Of a stretch of DNA of 64,000 bases, positions 1 to 11,479 are shown in pieces. Position numbers and translations under genes: made by a program. The stretch comes from Calliopum simillimum. Lineage: Eukaryota > Arthropoda > Insecta > Diptera > Lauxaniidae. The stretch lies in contig OX638370.1 of NCBI GenBank assembly GCA_951812925.1, positions 115,706,897 to 115,770,896 on the forward strand, read 5' to 3'. Under the pieces are notes generated by a model. It did no database searches. It worked only from the letters and a program-made list of their open reading frames with translations, and had not been told where the DNA came from. Positions within the stretch are counted from its first letter, which is position 1, and every line of letters begins with the position of its first letter.

Positions 1-219
1 ATTGGTCACACTCTCCGGAAACCACACAGCGAAGTTTGTCGCCAGGCCCTTGAGTGGAATCCACAAGGCAGTAGAGGACGTGGTAGACCCAAAACCAACT
101 GGAAAAGGTCGTTGGAAAAGGAAATCCAAGAATCGGGAAAATCGTGGCAAGAGATCAAAGTCATCGCAAGGGATCGTGACAAATGGAGAGATTTCATATT
201 GGCCCTATGCTCCTCCTAG
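1..219 (+). CDS. C-terminal end of a non-LTR retrotransposon reverse transcriptase ORF (partial)
   Basis: Frame 1 is open from the first base of the window to a TAG stop at 217-219 and gives 72 residues. It contains WNPQGSRGRGRPKTNWKRSL (about residues 19-38), then a basic/acidic helix and RDRDKWRDFILALCSS just before the stop. The block with WNPQG, GRGRPK.NW and a terminal DR..WR is characteristic of the extreme C terminus of reverse transcriptase ORFs in RTE-like and related non-LTR elements of arthropods. The overlapping +2 frame reading of 74 residues is a shadow. The catalytic domains lie upstream, outside the window. The reading frame is intact here, so the copy may be fairly young, but completeness cannot be judged. 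The clade name is inferred from memory of the motif. Confidence 0.7.
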   Translation: MGHTLRKPHSEVCRQALEWNPQGSRGRGRPKTNWKRSLEKEIQESGKSWQEIKVIARDRDKWRDFILALCSS

Positions 220-251
220 GAGTTAAAGGAGAATACATACATACATACATG
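1..251 (+). mobile_element. 3' end of non-LTR retrotransposon with ATAC-repeat tail
   Basis: The ORF end is followed by only about 15 bp of 3' UTR and then a short (ATAC)n run at about 234-250. A 3' end in a short tandem repeat instead of poly(A) is usual for RTE-type elements. The same last bases of the ORF, the same UTR and the same ATAC tail recur at 43301-43350, which supports this as the true 3' terminus. Confidence 0.65.
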
Positions 252-369
252 TTATTGTAAAATCTCAAATTGATGATGATGATTACGATGATGATTCGTT
301 CCTGTACGTTAGAAATAAACTGTATACCGACATTTCCGCCTGAAGTTCCAACGTAACCCATAAACTTAA

Positions 370-670
370 ATCATCACATCTCTGAAACTATTTAGCGCAC
401 ATGAATGAGATTTGGTACTTATGTAAAAAGTACCAAGATAAATAATGAATACTGGGAAAAATGGGGGTATCACGCCCCCGAAAAAATCAATTAATCATAT
501 CTCCGAAAATATTTATCGCACATGAATGAGATTTAATATTTGTACACAGAGTGCCAGGGCAAATAATTTTCCATGGAAAAATGAGCGATGCCACGTCTTT
601 TAAAAAGAAAATTCATAATTTATGATATTTGGTACATATGTAAAATGGATAGGGACAAATGACATTCTTT
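370..670. repeat. Diverged tandem repeat, period about 121 bp, 2.5 copies
   Basis: The segment with GCGCACATGAATGAGATTT starts in equivalent positions near 395 and 517, inside units that begin ATCTCTGAAA (378) and ATCTCCGAAA (499), giving a period of 121 bp. A shortened third copy around 620-665 keeps the part with TTTGGTACATATGTAAAA. The copies are clearly diverged. No coding potential was seen. It sits 130 bp beyond the retrotransposon tail and has no visible link to it. Confidence 0.7.
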
Positions 671-1124
671 TTTCGGAGACACCCTTAATAATTTTTAAAT
701 TTTTCCCTAAAAATTTGTGAAACAAATTTGTTCTATTAAAATGGGTCCAAAAAGCCTACGTGCGGTGAAAGACGCCCTTGATAGTTTTCAAATATTATTT
801 TTGACCCATTTCCTTCATATTGTCTTTCACTCCAGCTTGTGTGAGGTAATTAGCTGCAATCAGCTGCAAACTATTAAGTGAAGACCATAGCAGTCTTGAC
901 CTCGGTCTTGAACTTGGACATGGAGTCTTGATCTTGGTTTTTATATTGAATCTTGGTCTTGGTCTTAAAAAAATCTCGAAAAATTGTTGAGTTTTCAAAA
1001 TTTCCAAACCTTATTATTACAAAGCAGTTGGGTTTTTAAGATGACTAATTTCGAGTTGAGAAAAGATTTTGTGCTTGACTAAAAAGCAGTATTGGTCATT
1101 ATGGTCATTGACGATTCCAATCGA
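671..1124. other. Gene-free stretch with CTTGGTCTT-type degenerate repeats
   Basis: No ORF of interest. Between about 892 and 966 there is a run of irregular CTTGGTCTTGA/CTTGGAC variants. Otherwise AT-rich DNA without recognisable features. Confidence 0.5.
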
Positions 1125-1455
1125 AATTATCAAAAAAAAAAAAAACATCCAATGAAAAACGTCCAAAAAAATAAAAATATCCAAAAAAAAAACATGCAAT
1201 GAAAAACATCTAAAAATAAAAACTCCCAAAAAAAACATCTACAAAAAACATCCATTGGAAAACATCCAATAAAAACACCAAAAAAACATCCAGTGAAAAA
1301 CATCCAAAAAAAAAAAAACTTCCAAAAGAAAACATTTTTTTAATAAATATTTTTTTATTGGATGTTTTTATTTTTGGATGGTTTTTTTTTTAGGTGTTAT
1401 TTTTGGATGTTTTTTTTTTTGATGTTTTTTTTTTTGGATATTTTTGATAATCACC
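1125..1455. repeat. Palindromic minisatellite of AAACATCCAAAAATA units
   Basis: From about 1130 to 1340 the plus strand repeats variants of AAACATCCAATGAAA / AACATCCAAAAATAAA. From about 1350 to 1440 the same motif appears as its reverse complement (TTTTTGGATG). The block is thus an inverted array centred near 1345. The right edge carries GGATATTTTTGATAATCACC, whose reverse complement also begins the related array at 35515, so the two blocks share more than the minisatellite core. Confidence 0.8.
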
Positions 1456-4010
1456 ATCATTGAAAGGACAATATCTATACGTTCAAGCGAAATCAACTCT
1501 TATTGATTTTCACTCCAGGAAAATCATCTACGAAATTTTAAAGTTCAGTGTTTTTAAAAATCATTCCACGACTTTAAGCGTTAGTACATTTTTGGAAACA
1601 TTGATTTTTCGAGATTAGTACTAAGAAAACCAAATTTCATAAAATTTTTTGAATATTTTTACAAAAAAATTTATTATTATCGAAAGTGCTCTTGACGTGA
1701 GCAATTTTACTTGACTTTATGAGGGGCACCTTTGAAGTATAAAACACCTTTTACTGCATAAAATAGTTGAAAACAGAACTATCAAATGTAAGGTTTGTTT
1801 CTACAAGTTCCTCCGCTTTACCCAATCTGTCGATCTGTAATCTGAAAGGTACATAATTTGCTTGAAATTTAGATTATATTGGCCAACCAATTGTAGCCAA
1901 GTATCAACTAACTTAGTGAGAGTTCATCAGTTGTTTAAGTATATCAAATAATCGCCACTGACTTAAACTGCCTGGTCAATAACCTTAATTTCTGAACTGA
2001 CTACTTGGTCTGCAAGCTTAAGCTTGGGTTTTCAGCCTACAGCCAAATAAAAAATTTCTTTAGCGCTTGCCTTCTCCAAACCAACACCAACCGATACTCC
2101 TAACCATGTCGGACACACTCCGTAATAATTTCTCAAATGTAACGTACAAATCTAAATCAATCGATTACTAAGCCAATTTGCTTTTACGGATTATGTTCAA
2201 CGCCTCCACATCAAATTAGTTGACTCGTAATTCAGTTGTCAAAAGTTAAACGTAAGTGCGGCACCCATTGTGCGCCAGCACCGCTGACATGCAGATATGC
2301 TTAACCAAAGAAAAATAAAAAAAACTTCAAGCCGCTTCAATTTAAGCCCCAAATCAGCAGATATCAGCAAAAAGAAAAAAGTCTAAATTAACCATTAACC
2401 AAAATCGATCGTAACTATAATTAAGTGTAAGTAATTATAAAAAAGTATCGATACTAGAATTCCCAAGGTAAATCAATAAAGTGAGGGAAGCAGTCTGAAG
2501 TTGAGTCTAAACAATTTTAACTCTACAACATATTACTGTTTTGAAGTTAAGTTCCAACTCATAGGCATAATTTCAAAAATATTTTTTGCATGATGTGTAA
2601 ATATCGATACTCGGAAATATTATAATTTTTTGAACAGACTGAGCTAAACCACAGCAAATTACCGCACAAAGAATTGAAAGAAACAAAAAAAAAATAAAAA
2701 ATTCAAATTACAAACGGCACCGACAGCCAAACATGGACCGGTATCCAATGGTCTCAATGGTCTTGTGTACACACGCATACCAGAACGGCAAGCGCTCAAA
2801 CGTCAGTTCACTGTCAAATCGCCACAAATGTGCAGCAAAAAAAAAAAAAGAAACAAACAAAAAAACACATAAAAATGAAAAAAAAAAAGAATTTCAAACC
2901 GTATGGACTCTGCTGTTCTAAAATACACATTTGTGGTCATGGTATGCTGAAGCGAGCGCAGGGGGTCGGAATACAACACCAGAATATTTGGCAGAAAATG
3001 TGGTTTTCGGTGAGTGTATATCAGTGTAAGTAGGCGTGCTGTTGGAGCTTAAGGCCCGCACATACACACACGAACGCAACTAGTAAATTAGAGAGATTGT
3101 TTAGAGTTGTCGTTACACATTTGGGATTTGGGGTGAGATTGGGGCGTCCTGTTATTTTAAAATTCAATATTGTTTGCAGTCACTGGTTTGGTTTGGTTCA
3201 GCTGTATATGAAAATATTTGGTCAGCATGAGGTTGCATACATTTAACCACATACACAGAGAAAAATGGTACTCACACTATTTTTTTCCATTGTGAAGGAT
3301 GTAGTGTTGCCAGATTATTTCAACTTTGAGTTCTAGAATTATTTGCTTTATTCAAAAATCTTGTCCATAAACTGCTTATTAGGATAGTGATATTTTTTCT
3401 ATGAGCTTGTAAAACCTTTCATCTTCCTGTATTGCAGCCAATATGTCCTAGTATAGGAGATCACCTCGTCTTTCAAGTACAAAGTATTCACTCAGCCTTT
3501 TCTTCGACAGCTATCAGTTGAAGATTCGTTTGATATTGCCTTCCAAGCGGTGGATTTTGAAGCTCCAGGTACATTTATTGGAATTTTCTCTTCCAAGTAA
3601 ATTTAACTGAGCCAAAATGAATTCAAAATCATATTCTTACAAAGTTTTGGAAGATGAGTTTTGAGCCTAACATTTCCGATTTTATATTTAGATATTTAAG
3701 ATAAATGAATCTTATAATTAGTAGGAGCCTTAAAAAATATACCAGTAATCTATCAAAACAAATATAGTGTCTTGGAAAGCAAGCCATCGACTATATCAAC
3801 TAGAATTTTGCCTTCAAGGCGGTGAATTTTAGAAGGCAACAAAAAAAATTTATTGATCAAAAGCTTCTCGAAAAAAGTCATTTCGAATGAAATTTCAGAT
3901 TCGGTAAAGTCGTGGAAAAAAGCCAAAGTAGTCGAAAAAAATTGCGTTCGATGAAAATGTTCCATTTGTAACCCTTTAAGGATGAAAGAAAATAAACAAA
4001 CTAGTAAGGG
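1456..4010. other. Gene-free AT-rich stretch
   Basis: Short ORFs only (2733-3033 and 3753-4031), all low-complexity or without recognisable motifs. Poly(A) tracts near 2838 and 2878. No RNA gene, splice motif or transposon end was recognised. Confidence 0.5.
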
Positions 4011-4014
4011 TCTT

Positions 4015-4640
4015 ACCTTTGACCTGGCCAAACATTAAATAACCTACACTACAGTATTTTGAAAATTTTGCTTTTACGAGAGATGCCACGACCAATTCTC
4101 CGAACTCTCAAAGCTTTTGCTCAGATTTTGCACTTACTATTCTTAGTGTCTGAGTGAAATTTGGTTGCGTTATCTCTCGCTCAGAGCTTTGATTTACGGT
4201 TTTTAGTGGAATTTGGTTGTATTACCTCAATATAGCATTTTGAAACTTTTTCTTGTATGGGAGGTGCCTCGCCCTCTTGCGTGCGTTATTTCCAATAATG
4301 CTCTTAATATAGCGTTTTGAACATATTATTTGTATCGGCGGTAGGCGTGGCCGTTGACCGATTTCGTTCATTTTCAATCTCACGAGCTAATTTTGACGAC
4401 GAAGGCAGTGTACCAAATTTCATTAAACTATCTTGCTCAGTGCATTTCTACACCCAGCCTCCCTCCCAGCCAGCCAGCCAGACAGACAGACGGATATGGT
4501 TATATCGGCTCAAGAGTCGACGCTGATCAAGAAAATATATATACTTTTCCATACCTGCCACGCCTCCTTCTTTGCGTTACAAACAGAAGGACAAAGTGAA
4601 TACACCCTAGGTGTAGGGTATAAAATTGGTTTTATATCAA
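4015..4640. repeat. Dispersed repeat, long copy
   Basis: The segment around 4060-4160 (GAAAATTTTGCTTTTACGAG, GCACTTACT, GTGAAATTTGGTTG) matches the reverse complement of 35930-36150. Inside the copy a block with AGTATTTTGAAA / AGCGTTTTGAAC recurs near 4055, 4227 and 4312, so it is itself made of diverged sub-repeats. The distal part holds short CCAGCCAGCCAG / ACAGACAGACGGATATGG runs and an ATATATATACTTTTCC stretch. Such sequence is common in dipteran intergenic DNA, but I cannot assign the family. The ORFs at 4317-4663 are overlapping readings of this repeat. Confidence 0.6.
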
Positions 4641-4811
4641 GACTGCCCGACAATGTTCAATAGTTTCGTATATCTTTTCATATCGATTTGAGTAGGATCT
4701 TTAGCTCTCTGGTGCCTAAATATTTTGAAAAAACCGACAGTCTTTAAAGATTCTTATGTTATATACTTACGCTCATCTATAAGTATCTATAACAATGCGA
4801 CTAAAGCGCCA

Positions 4812-5175
4812 ATACATAGTCATTAGTTAACCAATTAGTTGACTAAAATGACGACAAGAGTTTAACTAATGTTTCACAGTGAATTGGTTTACTAAAACAA
4901 TGTGAAATATAGCAACAAAGGTAAATTTGTCAATTTCTGTCACGAAATTCGTTGGCGTGGTAGTTTTGGAAAAAAAGGCATATATAGTACATATATTCCA
5001 AATTTCGTAAATTTCTGCTTCACTTTCGATATCAGGCGCAATATATACTACGTCTGAAAACATTTTAGAATTTTCACAAACTTATGTGAATTCTATTTTT
5101 TCAGCATCAGCTGTTGGTTAACTAATGGTTAACTAATTAAATTTGTGGGTTTAACTAATGATTAACTAAAAACTG
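4812..5175. repeat. Candidate MITE-like element with TTAGTTAA-rich ends
   Basis: Left end near 4818 reads AGTCATTAGTTAACCAATTA. Right end near 5120-5170 contains TTAACTAATGATTAACTAAA, that is, the same motif inverted. A partial copy in opposite orientation is present at about 53090-53190. The ends are not sharply defined and no target-site duplication was identified, so classification as a transposon is inference. Confidence 0.45.
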
Positions 5176-5179
5176 AAAA

Positions 5180-6160
5180 TAAAATATTGTTTAAAAAAAA
5201 ATCTGGTAACACGATCTACCATACCAAAGAGCTAACTAAGTATCACTCTGACATAAGTTGTCACGCAATCGAGAGCAACATCCTTATGCACTCACTTTCC
5301 CATCACCGACTAACTGACACCACTAGCAAAATTGAATCCTTTAGAAGTTTGAATGAAAATTGGGTTGGTTTATATCGATATACTTATATTCCCCCAACCT
5401 CCCTCAGCTCTTTTGTTGTTGGTCAGTCATACTGTCAGTGTCGGACATTTGGTTATACTCTCCGTTCGCGCAGTCAGTTGGTCGTTTGTTCGTCTCACGA
5501 ATCGACTGCTGCTGTTTCCTGATGCGTGGCTGTTACTTAATTTGCGGTAGAACCCATGTTTGCCTATCGCCGGTTATTTCACTTTAATTTATGGTTATGT
5601 GGCACTAATGTGAGTAGATACATACATGCACGTGTATATGTGTAGCTGTTGTTGCTATGATCTATGTTTTACTTATGTTCAGGTCATACACACATGAACA
5701 CCCTCTGCTTTTTTTGTTTTCATTGTTGTTGCTATTGTTTAATGTCATTTTATCAAATTGCATTTAGTGACGCGTGCTGTTTTTATGCTTTAGGGTTGCC
5801 ATGCAAATTGAATTGGTTTTTCATGTAACGTTAGTTATTGTTATTTCACTGATGTGGGGGGAGACCTCATTCAATTTTATTGAGAGGACGAAAAAAAAGG
5901 AAACAAAATGCCTCCAATACATGTTTTTTGTAAGCTGACTGGCGTGTGTGCGTTACCACCAACCAACCATGTGATAACGATAAATATGTCAGATAGCCCT
6001 AAATTGTTGTATTTTAAATATCACTGCCCAATTTAATTATCATAACAGCTTTGTTCAACACCTGAAACTAAGTAGAATTGAATTGTTTGTACAGTTAAGG
6101 TATATTAATGAAATTTTCCAGAATACTCGTTTATTGAATGAAAGAAGAAAAATATAGAAT
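5180..6160. other. Gene-free stretch
   Basis: Only short overlapping ORFs (5187-5587) without recognisable domains. No transposon ends or RNA genes seen. Confidence 0.5.
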
Positions 6161-6164
6161 AATC

Positions 6165-8165
6165 AAAAAAAAAAAAAAATTGCTGATGTCGAATAATGCG
6201 GAGAAAGTTGAAAAATCCTTCAGAATTTGGAAAATGCAAAAAAAAATGGGATAAACTTGCAATAATCAAAAAATGTTGATAAAGCTTAAAATATGTTGAA
6301 AACTTGTTTGATGAAGTCTAAAATTGCTAAAAAAAGGCGAATATTGCTGTATGATAGTCGAAAAATTGTGGAAAAATCAAAAATCGTTTATGTATGTTGC
6401 TAAAGTCACAAAATGTAGATAAAGTCGAAAAATATTGATAAAGTATCGAAAGCTTATGAAATGTTGATAAAGTTTGAAAAATTTGAAACGTTCGAATGAT
6501 AGTCGAAAAATTGTAGGAAAGTCAGAAAATGTTGCAAAAATCGCAAAATGTTGATATTAATAAATGTTGATAAAATAGCAAAATGTTGATGAAGTCAAAA
6601 AAGTATAAAAAGTTTAAAAAATGTTGATTCAGTCTGAAAATGTTAATAAGTTCAAATAACAGTCAAAAAAATTGTGGGAAAATCAAAAATGTTGCTAAAA
6701 TCACAAAATGTTGATGAATTAAAAAATGTATAGAAAGATGAAGTCATGTTGATGAAGTCAGAAAATGTTGATAAGTTTCGGTTTTTTCATTTAAAACATT
6801 TGAAAATGTTGCTAAGATCGCAAAATTTTTATGAATTAAAAAAATGTATAAAAAATGAAAGAAATGTTTATAAACTCTGAAAATGTAGATATATTCGATT
6901 AACAGCCGGAAATTTGTTTGAAATTCAACAAATGTTTAAAAATGCTTCTAAAACCGCAAAATGTTGATGAAATCCAAAAATGTTGATAAAGTCAGGAAAG
7001 TTGATTAAATTTTGATGATAGCAGAAAATGTTGATGCGTCCCAATAACAGTCGAAAAATTGTGGAAAAATCAACAAATGTTTAAAAATGTTGCTAAAATT
7101 GCAAAATGGAGTCAAAAAAGTTTAAAATATGATGATGCAGTCAGAAAATGTTGATTAGTTCGAATATCAATCAAAAAATTGTAGGAAAATGAGCAAAAGT
7201 TTGAAAATATTGCTAAAATCGCAAAATGTTGATGGAGTCAAAAAAGTATAAATATGTTGGTTAGGTCTGAAAATGTTGATAAGTTTATTTTATTTCATTT
7301 GAAATGTTTGTAAATGTTGCTAATTCAAAAAATGTTGATAAAGTCCGGAAAGTTTACGATGTTGATGATGGCAGAAAATTTTGATACGTCTGAAAATTAG
7401 TCGAAAAATTGTGGGAAAATCAACAAATGTTTAAATATGTTGCCAAGATCGCAAAATGTTGATGAATATGAAAAAAAAATTTGATGAATTCAGAAAATGT
7501 TGATAAATCCGAAAAATAGTATAAAAATTGTAGGAAAATTAACAAATGTTTTAAAATGATCCTAATGCCGCAAAATGTTGATGTAGTCAAAAAATGCTGA
7601 TAAAGTCCAGAAATTTTACGATATGTTGATAATATCAGAAAATGTTGTTAGGCTCGATACAGTCGAAAAATTGTGGGAAAAATGCTAATGAAGTCGAAAA
7701 ATGTTGATAAAGTCAGAAAGTTAACGAAATGTTGATAAAGTCAGAATGTTTACGAAACGTTAATTAATTCTAAAAATGTTGGTAAGTTTGAATAACATTC
7801 GAAAAACTATGGGAAAATCAACACACATATTTGAAAATGTTGATAAAGTAGCAAAATATTGAAAAAATCTGAAAATGTTGATAAGTCTAAAAAAGTTTAC
7901 AAGACCAAAAATTTTGAAAAAAATCGATATATGCTTACAAATTCACAAAAATATTGCTAAAATCGTCAAATAGTGATAAAATGTTTATAAAGTCGAAAAA
8001 TATTGATAAAATTGAAAAATGTTGATGAAGTCTAGAAAGTTCAAGAAATGTTGATAAAAGCTAAAAAATTGTGAGAAATTCGACAAATCTCATAAATGTT
8101 GATGAAGGTTGAAAACATTGTAAGATGTTTGTAAAGTCACAAAAAGTTGAAAGTTATTAAATATT
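6165..8165 (+). repeat. Degenerate satellite A, forward arm (AAAATGTTGATAAAGTC family)
   Basis: About 2 kb of irregular repeats built on AAAATGTTGATAAAGTC, AAATGTTGCTAAAATCGC and GTCGAAAAATTGTGGGAAAA. The three sub-motifs recur in the same order (GTCGAAAAATTGTGG, then AAATCAACAAATGTTTAAAA, then ATGTTGCTAAAATCGCAAAA, then TGTTGATGAAGTC). This points to a higher-order unit of roughly 130-170 bp that has decayed. No ORF above background. The reverse complement of the same unit forms 9455-10310. Confidence 0.85.
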
Positions 8166-9454
8166 GCTGATGAAAAGAGTTGTAATTTTACAAATTTATA
8201 ACAGACAAACTCGACAATGAGTAAAGTACTTAATATTGTCAGCAACACACAATACAACACAACAAATAATAATATTAAAGCGTGAGAAATTTGTTGTAAT
8301 TTAACATATTGTTGTTTTTGTCATTTTTATTATTATTATGCTATTGTTGTGGTTTGTTTTTTTTTATATATAAATTAACAATACCGTTGAGACGTCTATA
8401 CTAATATGGACAAAGCGACCTTATGTGAGATACCCCCTTGTGCTCCAACGTTGCCAACCTACAAAGTAGTTCTCGACAACTGAACGTAGTGTTGTGTGGT
8501 TGAGTGAACCAAAACAAATGGGGTAACGCGGTGCAAATCGATAACAAAGCGAGCGCGAATTTGATTCCAACAAAAGTACTCGGGTAATAACATATACAAG
8601 CATTGTTGTTGTTGCTGTTACTGTTATTGGTGACTTGCATGGGGCGCATAAAGGAGACCACTACCATCGCCACCATCACTGCGACCGCAAGTTTCAGTTT
8701 GAAGTTGAATTCATTTTGGCGTGTGCTCGTGACAATTTATTAACACCCATGCAAAATCAACATTTTATGGCGAATGACGTTAGTGATGATAGTGAGACAG
8801 TTGGCTTGGTTGTTGGAATGTTTTTTTCATTATTTTTTTTTTTTTGCTTTTTTTGTTGAGTTGATTGTGTAGCTCGGTTGGCAGCTTACAGGAGCAGCGT
8901 GTGGGGGGAGGTGAGGGGGTGATGGTCGTTTGGCGCGCCTGTTAGACAGCAAAGTTGAATTGTGGCAAATTAATGAATCGGTCGGTCGGTCGTTGGCGTT
9001 GGTTGGTTTGTCCGTATTGTGTATGAGATATTTTGTTTGCGCTCTCTTCCTCCTCTGTTAAGTAGGTGATTCAAATGGTGAAGACATGATTAAGTTTGCG
9101 CACACTATTGTGTTAAATAAGTGGCTCTATCGCAATGGTTATGGTTAAAATTGATTTTATTAGCTGGTTTTGATGACAAAATAATTGTGACTTAAAGGCT
9201 AATTTGTTTTAGCACTTAACTGTCAATTATTTCTCTTATTTCTTTGAATTCAATTAGCACCGCTTTGCTTGCGTGACAATACAAATTTTGTGTAGAGAAA
9301 TGTGGCGAGTATAGGAATCGCATACATTTATCTACTCATATTTGGTAGTGGACCTAGAGCCCCCTTCTTTGTACATCTACATATGTTTTGAAAGTAAGCA
9401 TTTATTGTAATCAAGGGATAAGAGTAATTTTTTCATTCCAAGGTAAGGTTTTTA
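8166..9454. other. Spacer between the two inverted satellite A arms
   Basis: About 1.3 kb of non-repetitive sequence with short ORFs only (8401-8679, 8635-8859), none with recognisable domains. GTTGTTGTTGCTG and (GGTC)n runs are present. No transposase or splice signals were recognised. It holds the position of the loop if the arms are the inverted repeats of one element. Confidence 0.55.
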
Positions 9455-10310
9455 CATTTGCGGACTTAACAACATTTTCAAACTTTATCAACATTTCTTT
9501 AACTTACAATACATTATCAACATTTTGCGATTTTATCAACATTTTTAAACATTTGTTGTTTTTCCCAGAATTTTTTGACTGTTTTCAGATTTTAGTAACA
9601 TTTTTCAACTTTTTCAACATTTTGCGATTTTAGCAACATCTTTAAATATTTGCTGATTTTTCCAGAATATTTCAAATGTTATTTAAACTTATCAACACCG
9701 TCATACTTTATCATTAATTCTTAAAATTGCTATACATTATAAACATTTTTGAACTTCATCAACGTTTTGCAATTTTTGCAAAATTTTTAAACATTTGTTG
9801 ATTTTCCCAAAAATTTTTATATGTTATTCAAACCTATGAACATTTTCAATCTTTATCAACATTTCTTATGCATTTCCAACATTTTTAATCTTCATCAAAT
9901 TTTTGCGATTTTACGTATATCAACATTTTTAAACATTTGTTGTTTTTTCCCGGAAATGCTCGACTGTTAATTTGACGTGTCAAGATTTTCAAACTTTATC
10001 AAAATTTTTCAACTTTATCAACATTTTGCGATCTTAGCAACATTTTTAAACATTTGTTTTTTTTTCTCGGAAATTTTCGACTAATATTCAGACGTGTCAA
10101 CATTTTAGATTTTAGCAACATTTTTCAACTTTATCAACATTTTTCGATTTTAGCAACATTTTTTAATATTTGTTGATTTTCCCATAATTTTTCAAATGTT
10201 TTCAACATTTCAAATTTTAGCAACATTTTTGAACTTCATCACTTCATCAACATTTTGCGATTTAAGCAACATTTTTAAACTTCTGTTGATTTTCCAACAA
10301 TTTTGTAGTT
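9455..10310 (-). repeat. Degenerate satellite A, inverted arm
   Basis: The plus strand reads TTATCAACATTTTGCGATTT, TAGCAACATTTTTAAAC, ATTTGTTGATTTTCCC and TTTTCGACTGTTATTC in the order expected for the reverse complement of 6165-8165. For example the reverse complement of about 10015-10110 parallels 7365-7470 through TTTGATACGTCTGAAAAT, TAGTCGAAAAATTGTGG and GTTGCCAAGATCGCAAAATG. The ORF at 9388-9633 is only this repeat. Confidence 0.85.
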
Positions 10311-11475
10311 TTTATAAGTCACTTTAGAGTATATTACATTACTTCCGGCTTTTCAGCGCAATATTCTATTTGCTACACATCAACCGTTTTCTATTGCTTT
10401 GGCAACATGGCCATAAAGCAAAGTCATGTATATACATATTTCTGTTCCTGAAACTTTCAACAACCAAATCACCTCCGCTTTTTATGTTTAACTAAAAGCG
10501 TCGTCTTTTATTCTTTTGTTTTCAATTCTGACAATGTTTTAACGTCCGTCCATTAGACGATATGTGACCTAGCCATGCAATGTTCTACCCTTTTTTGTCG
10601 TTTTATCGCTTTGTCAAACATTTGACTTCTCTACGTTTGATCTCACCTTGTAGGTGGTCGCGCCAAACGCTTGCCTCTGTCTGCCTGCCCCAGGTTGTGT
10701 TTCTGTTTTCTAAATTTAATACCTTTTTTATGCACTCTACATTGGTCGGTTTCTATACAGTGGGTGACTTTATTCGAATGGACTACACAATCGACGTGGC
10801 TTTAATAGAATTTATAAAATTTAGAATGTATGTCTTATGTATGTAAGTGTATTTAAGTAGTTAAACCAAAATAGTTTTTATGTCCCCCTCCCCTTCTACA
10901 CATTTTATTCGTTACAATGCTATACTTATGTGTAGTCTATTTTTGGGCGCACAAACGATAAAACGATTAAAATTGTTTGTCATGTTTATAGGGTTTTTGT
11001 TTTCTTGTTGTTGTTGTAGTTGCTGTTGTCGTGCTATTATTGATATTATCACATTTATTATAAATGACAAATTTCCGTAATACTCGTTGTATATTGTGTT
11101 TCAGGTGGTGGTGGTGGTGCTGCCACACAATCTGTTGAGGTGCGTGTCTGTTTAACATTTATTTGAGGTTACATGTTATACCATACCATACCATTTCTGT
11201 AGGGGGGTCCAATCAGTGCGGACTAAATTTACTTTTGGTATGGTAAAGCATAATTTATTGTTATGGTAGGCCTGTTGTTGATGTTATAAATATGACAATC
11301 AGTCATATTTTGTCAACAATTATGGAAAGAATTTAAAAAAAAAAAACAAATATGAATCTAATTGTTTACATATGTCCCGAATGGGAAAATGTTTCTTTGA
11401 TACATGAGTAATCAGTAACAGGTGTTAGGTTCATTTTTAAATAGTTTTTAGAATAAGTTAAAATACTATCATCTT
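10311..11475. other. Gene-free stretch with trinucleotide runs
   Basis: Short ORFs at 10580-10846 and 10880-11158 show no recognisable domain and the latter pair is driven by TTGTTG/GGTGGT triplet runs. A short (CCATA)3 run is at about 11181-11193. Confidence 0.5.
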
Positions 11476-11479
11476 ATGA

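Noticed and set aside
11094..11135. Possible 35-nt exon between TTTCAG and GTGCGT
   Set aside because: The body is mostly a GGTGGT triplet run and the donor is weak; chance is more likely.
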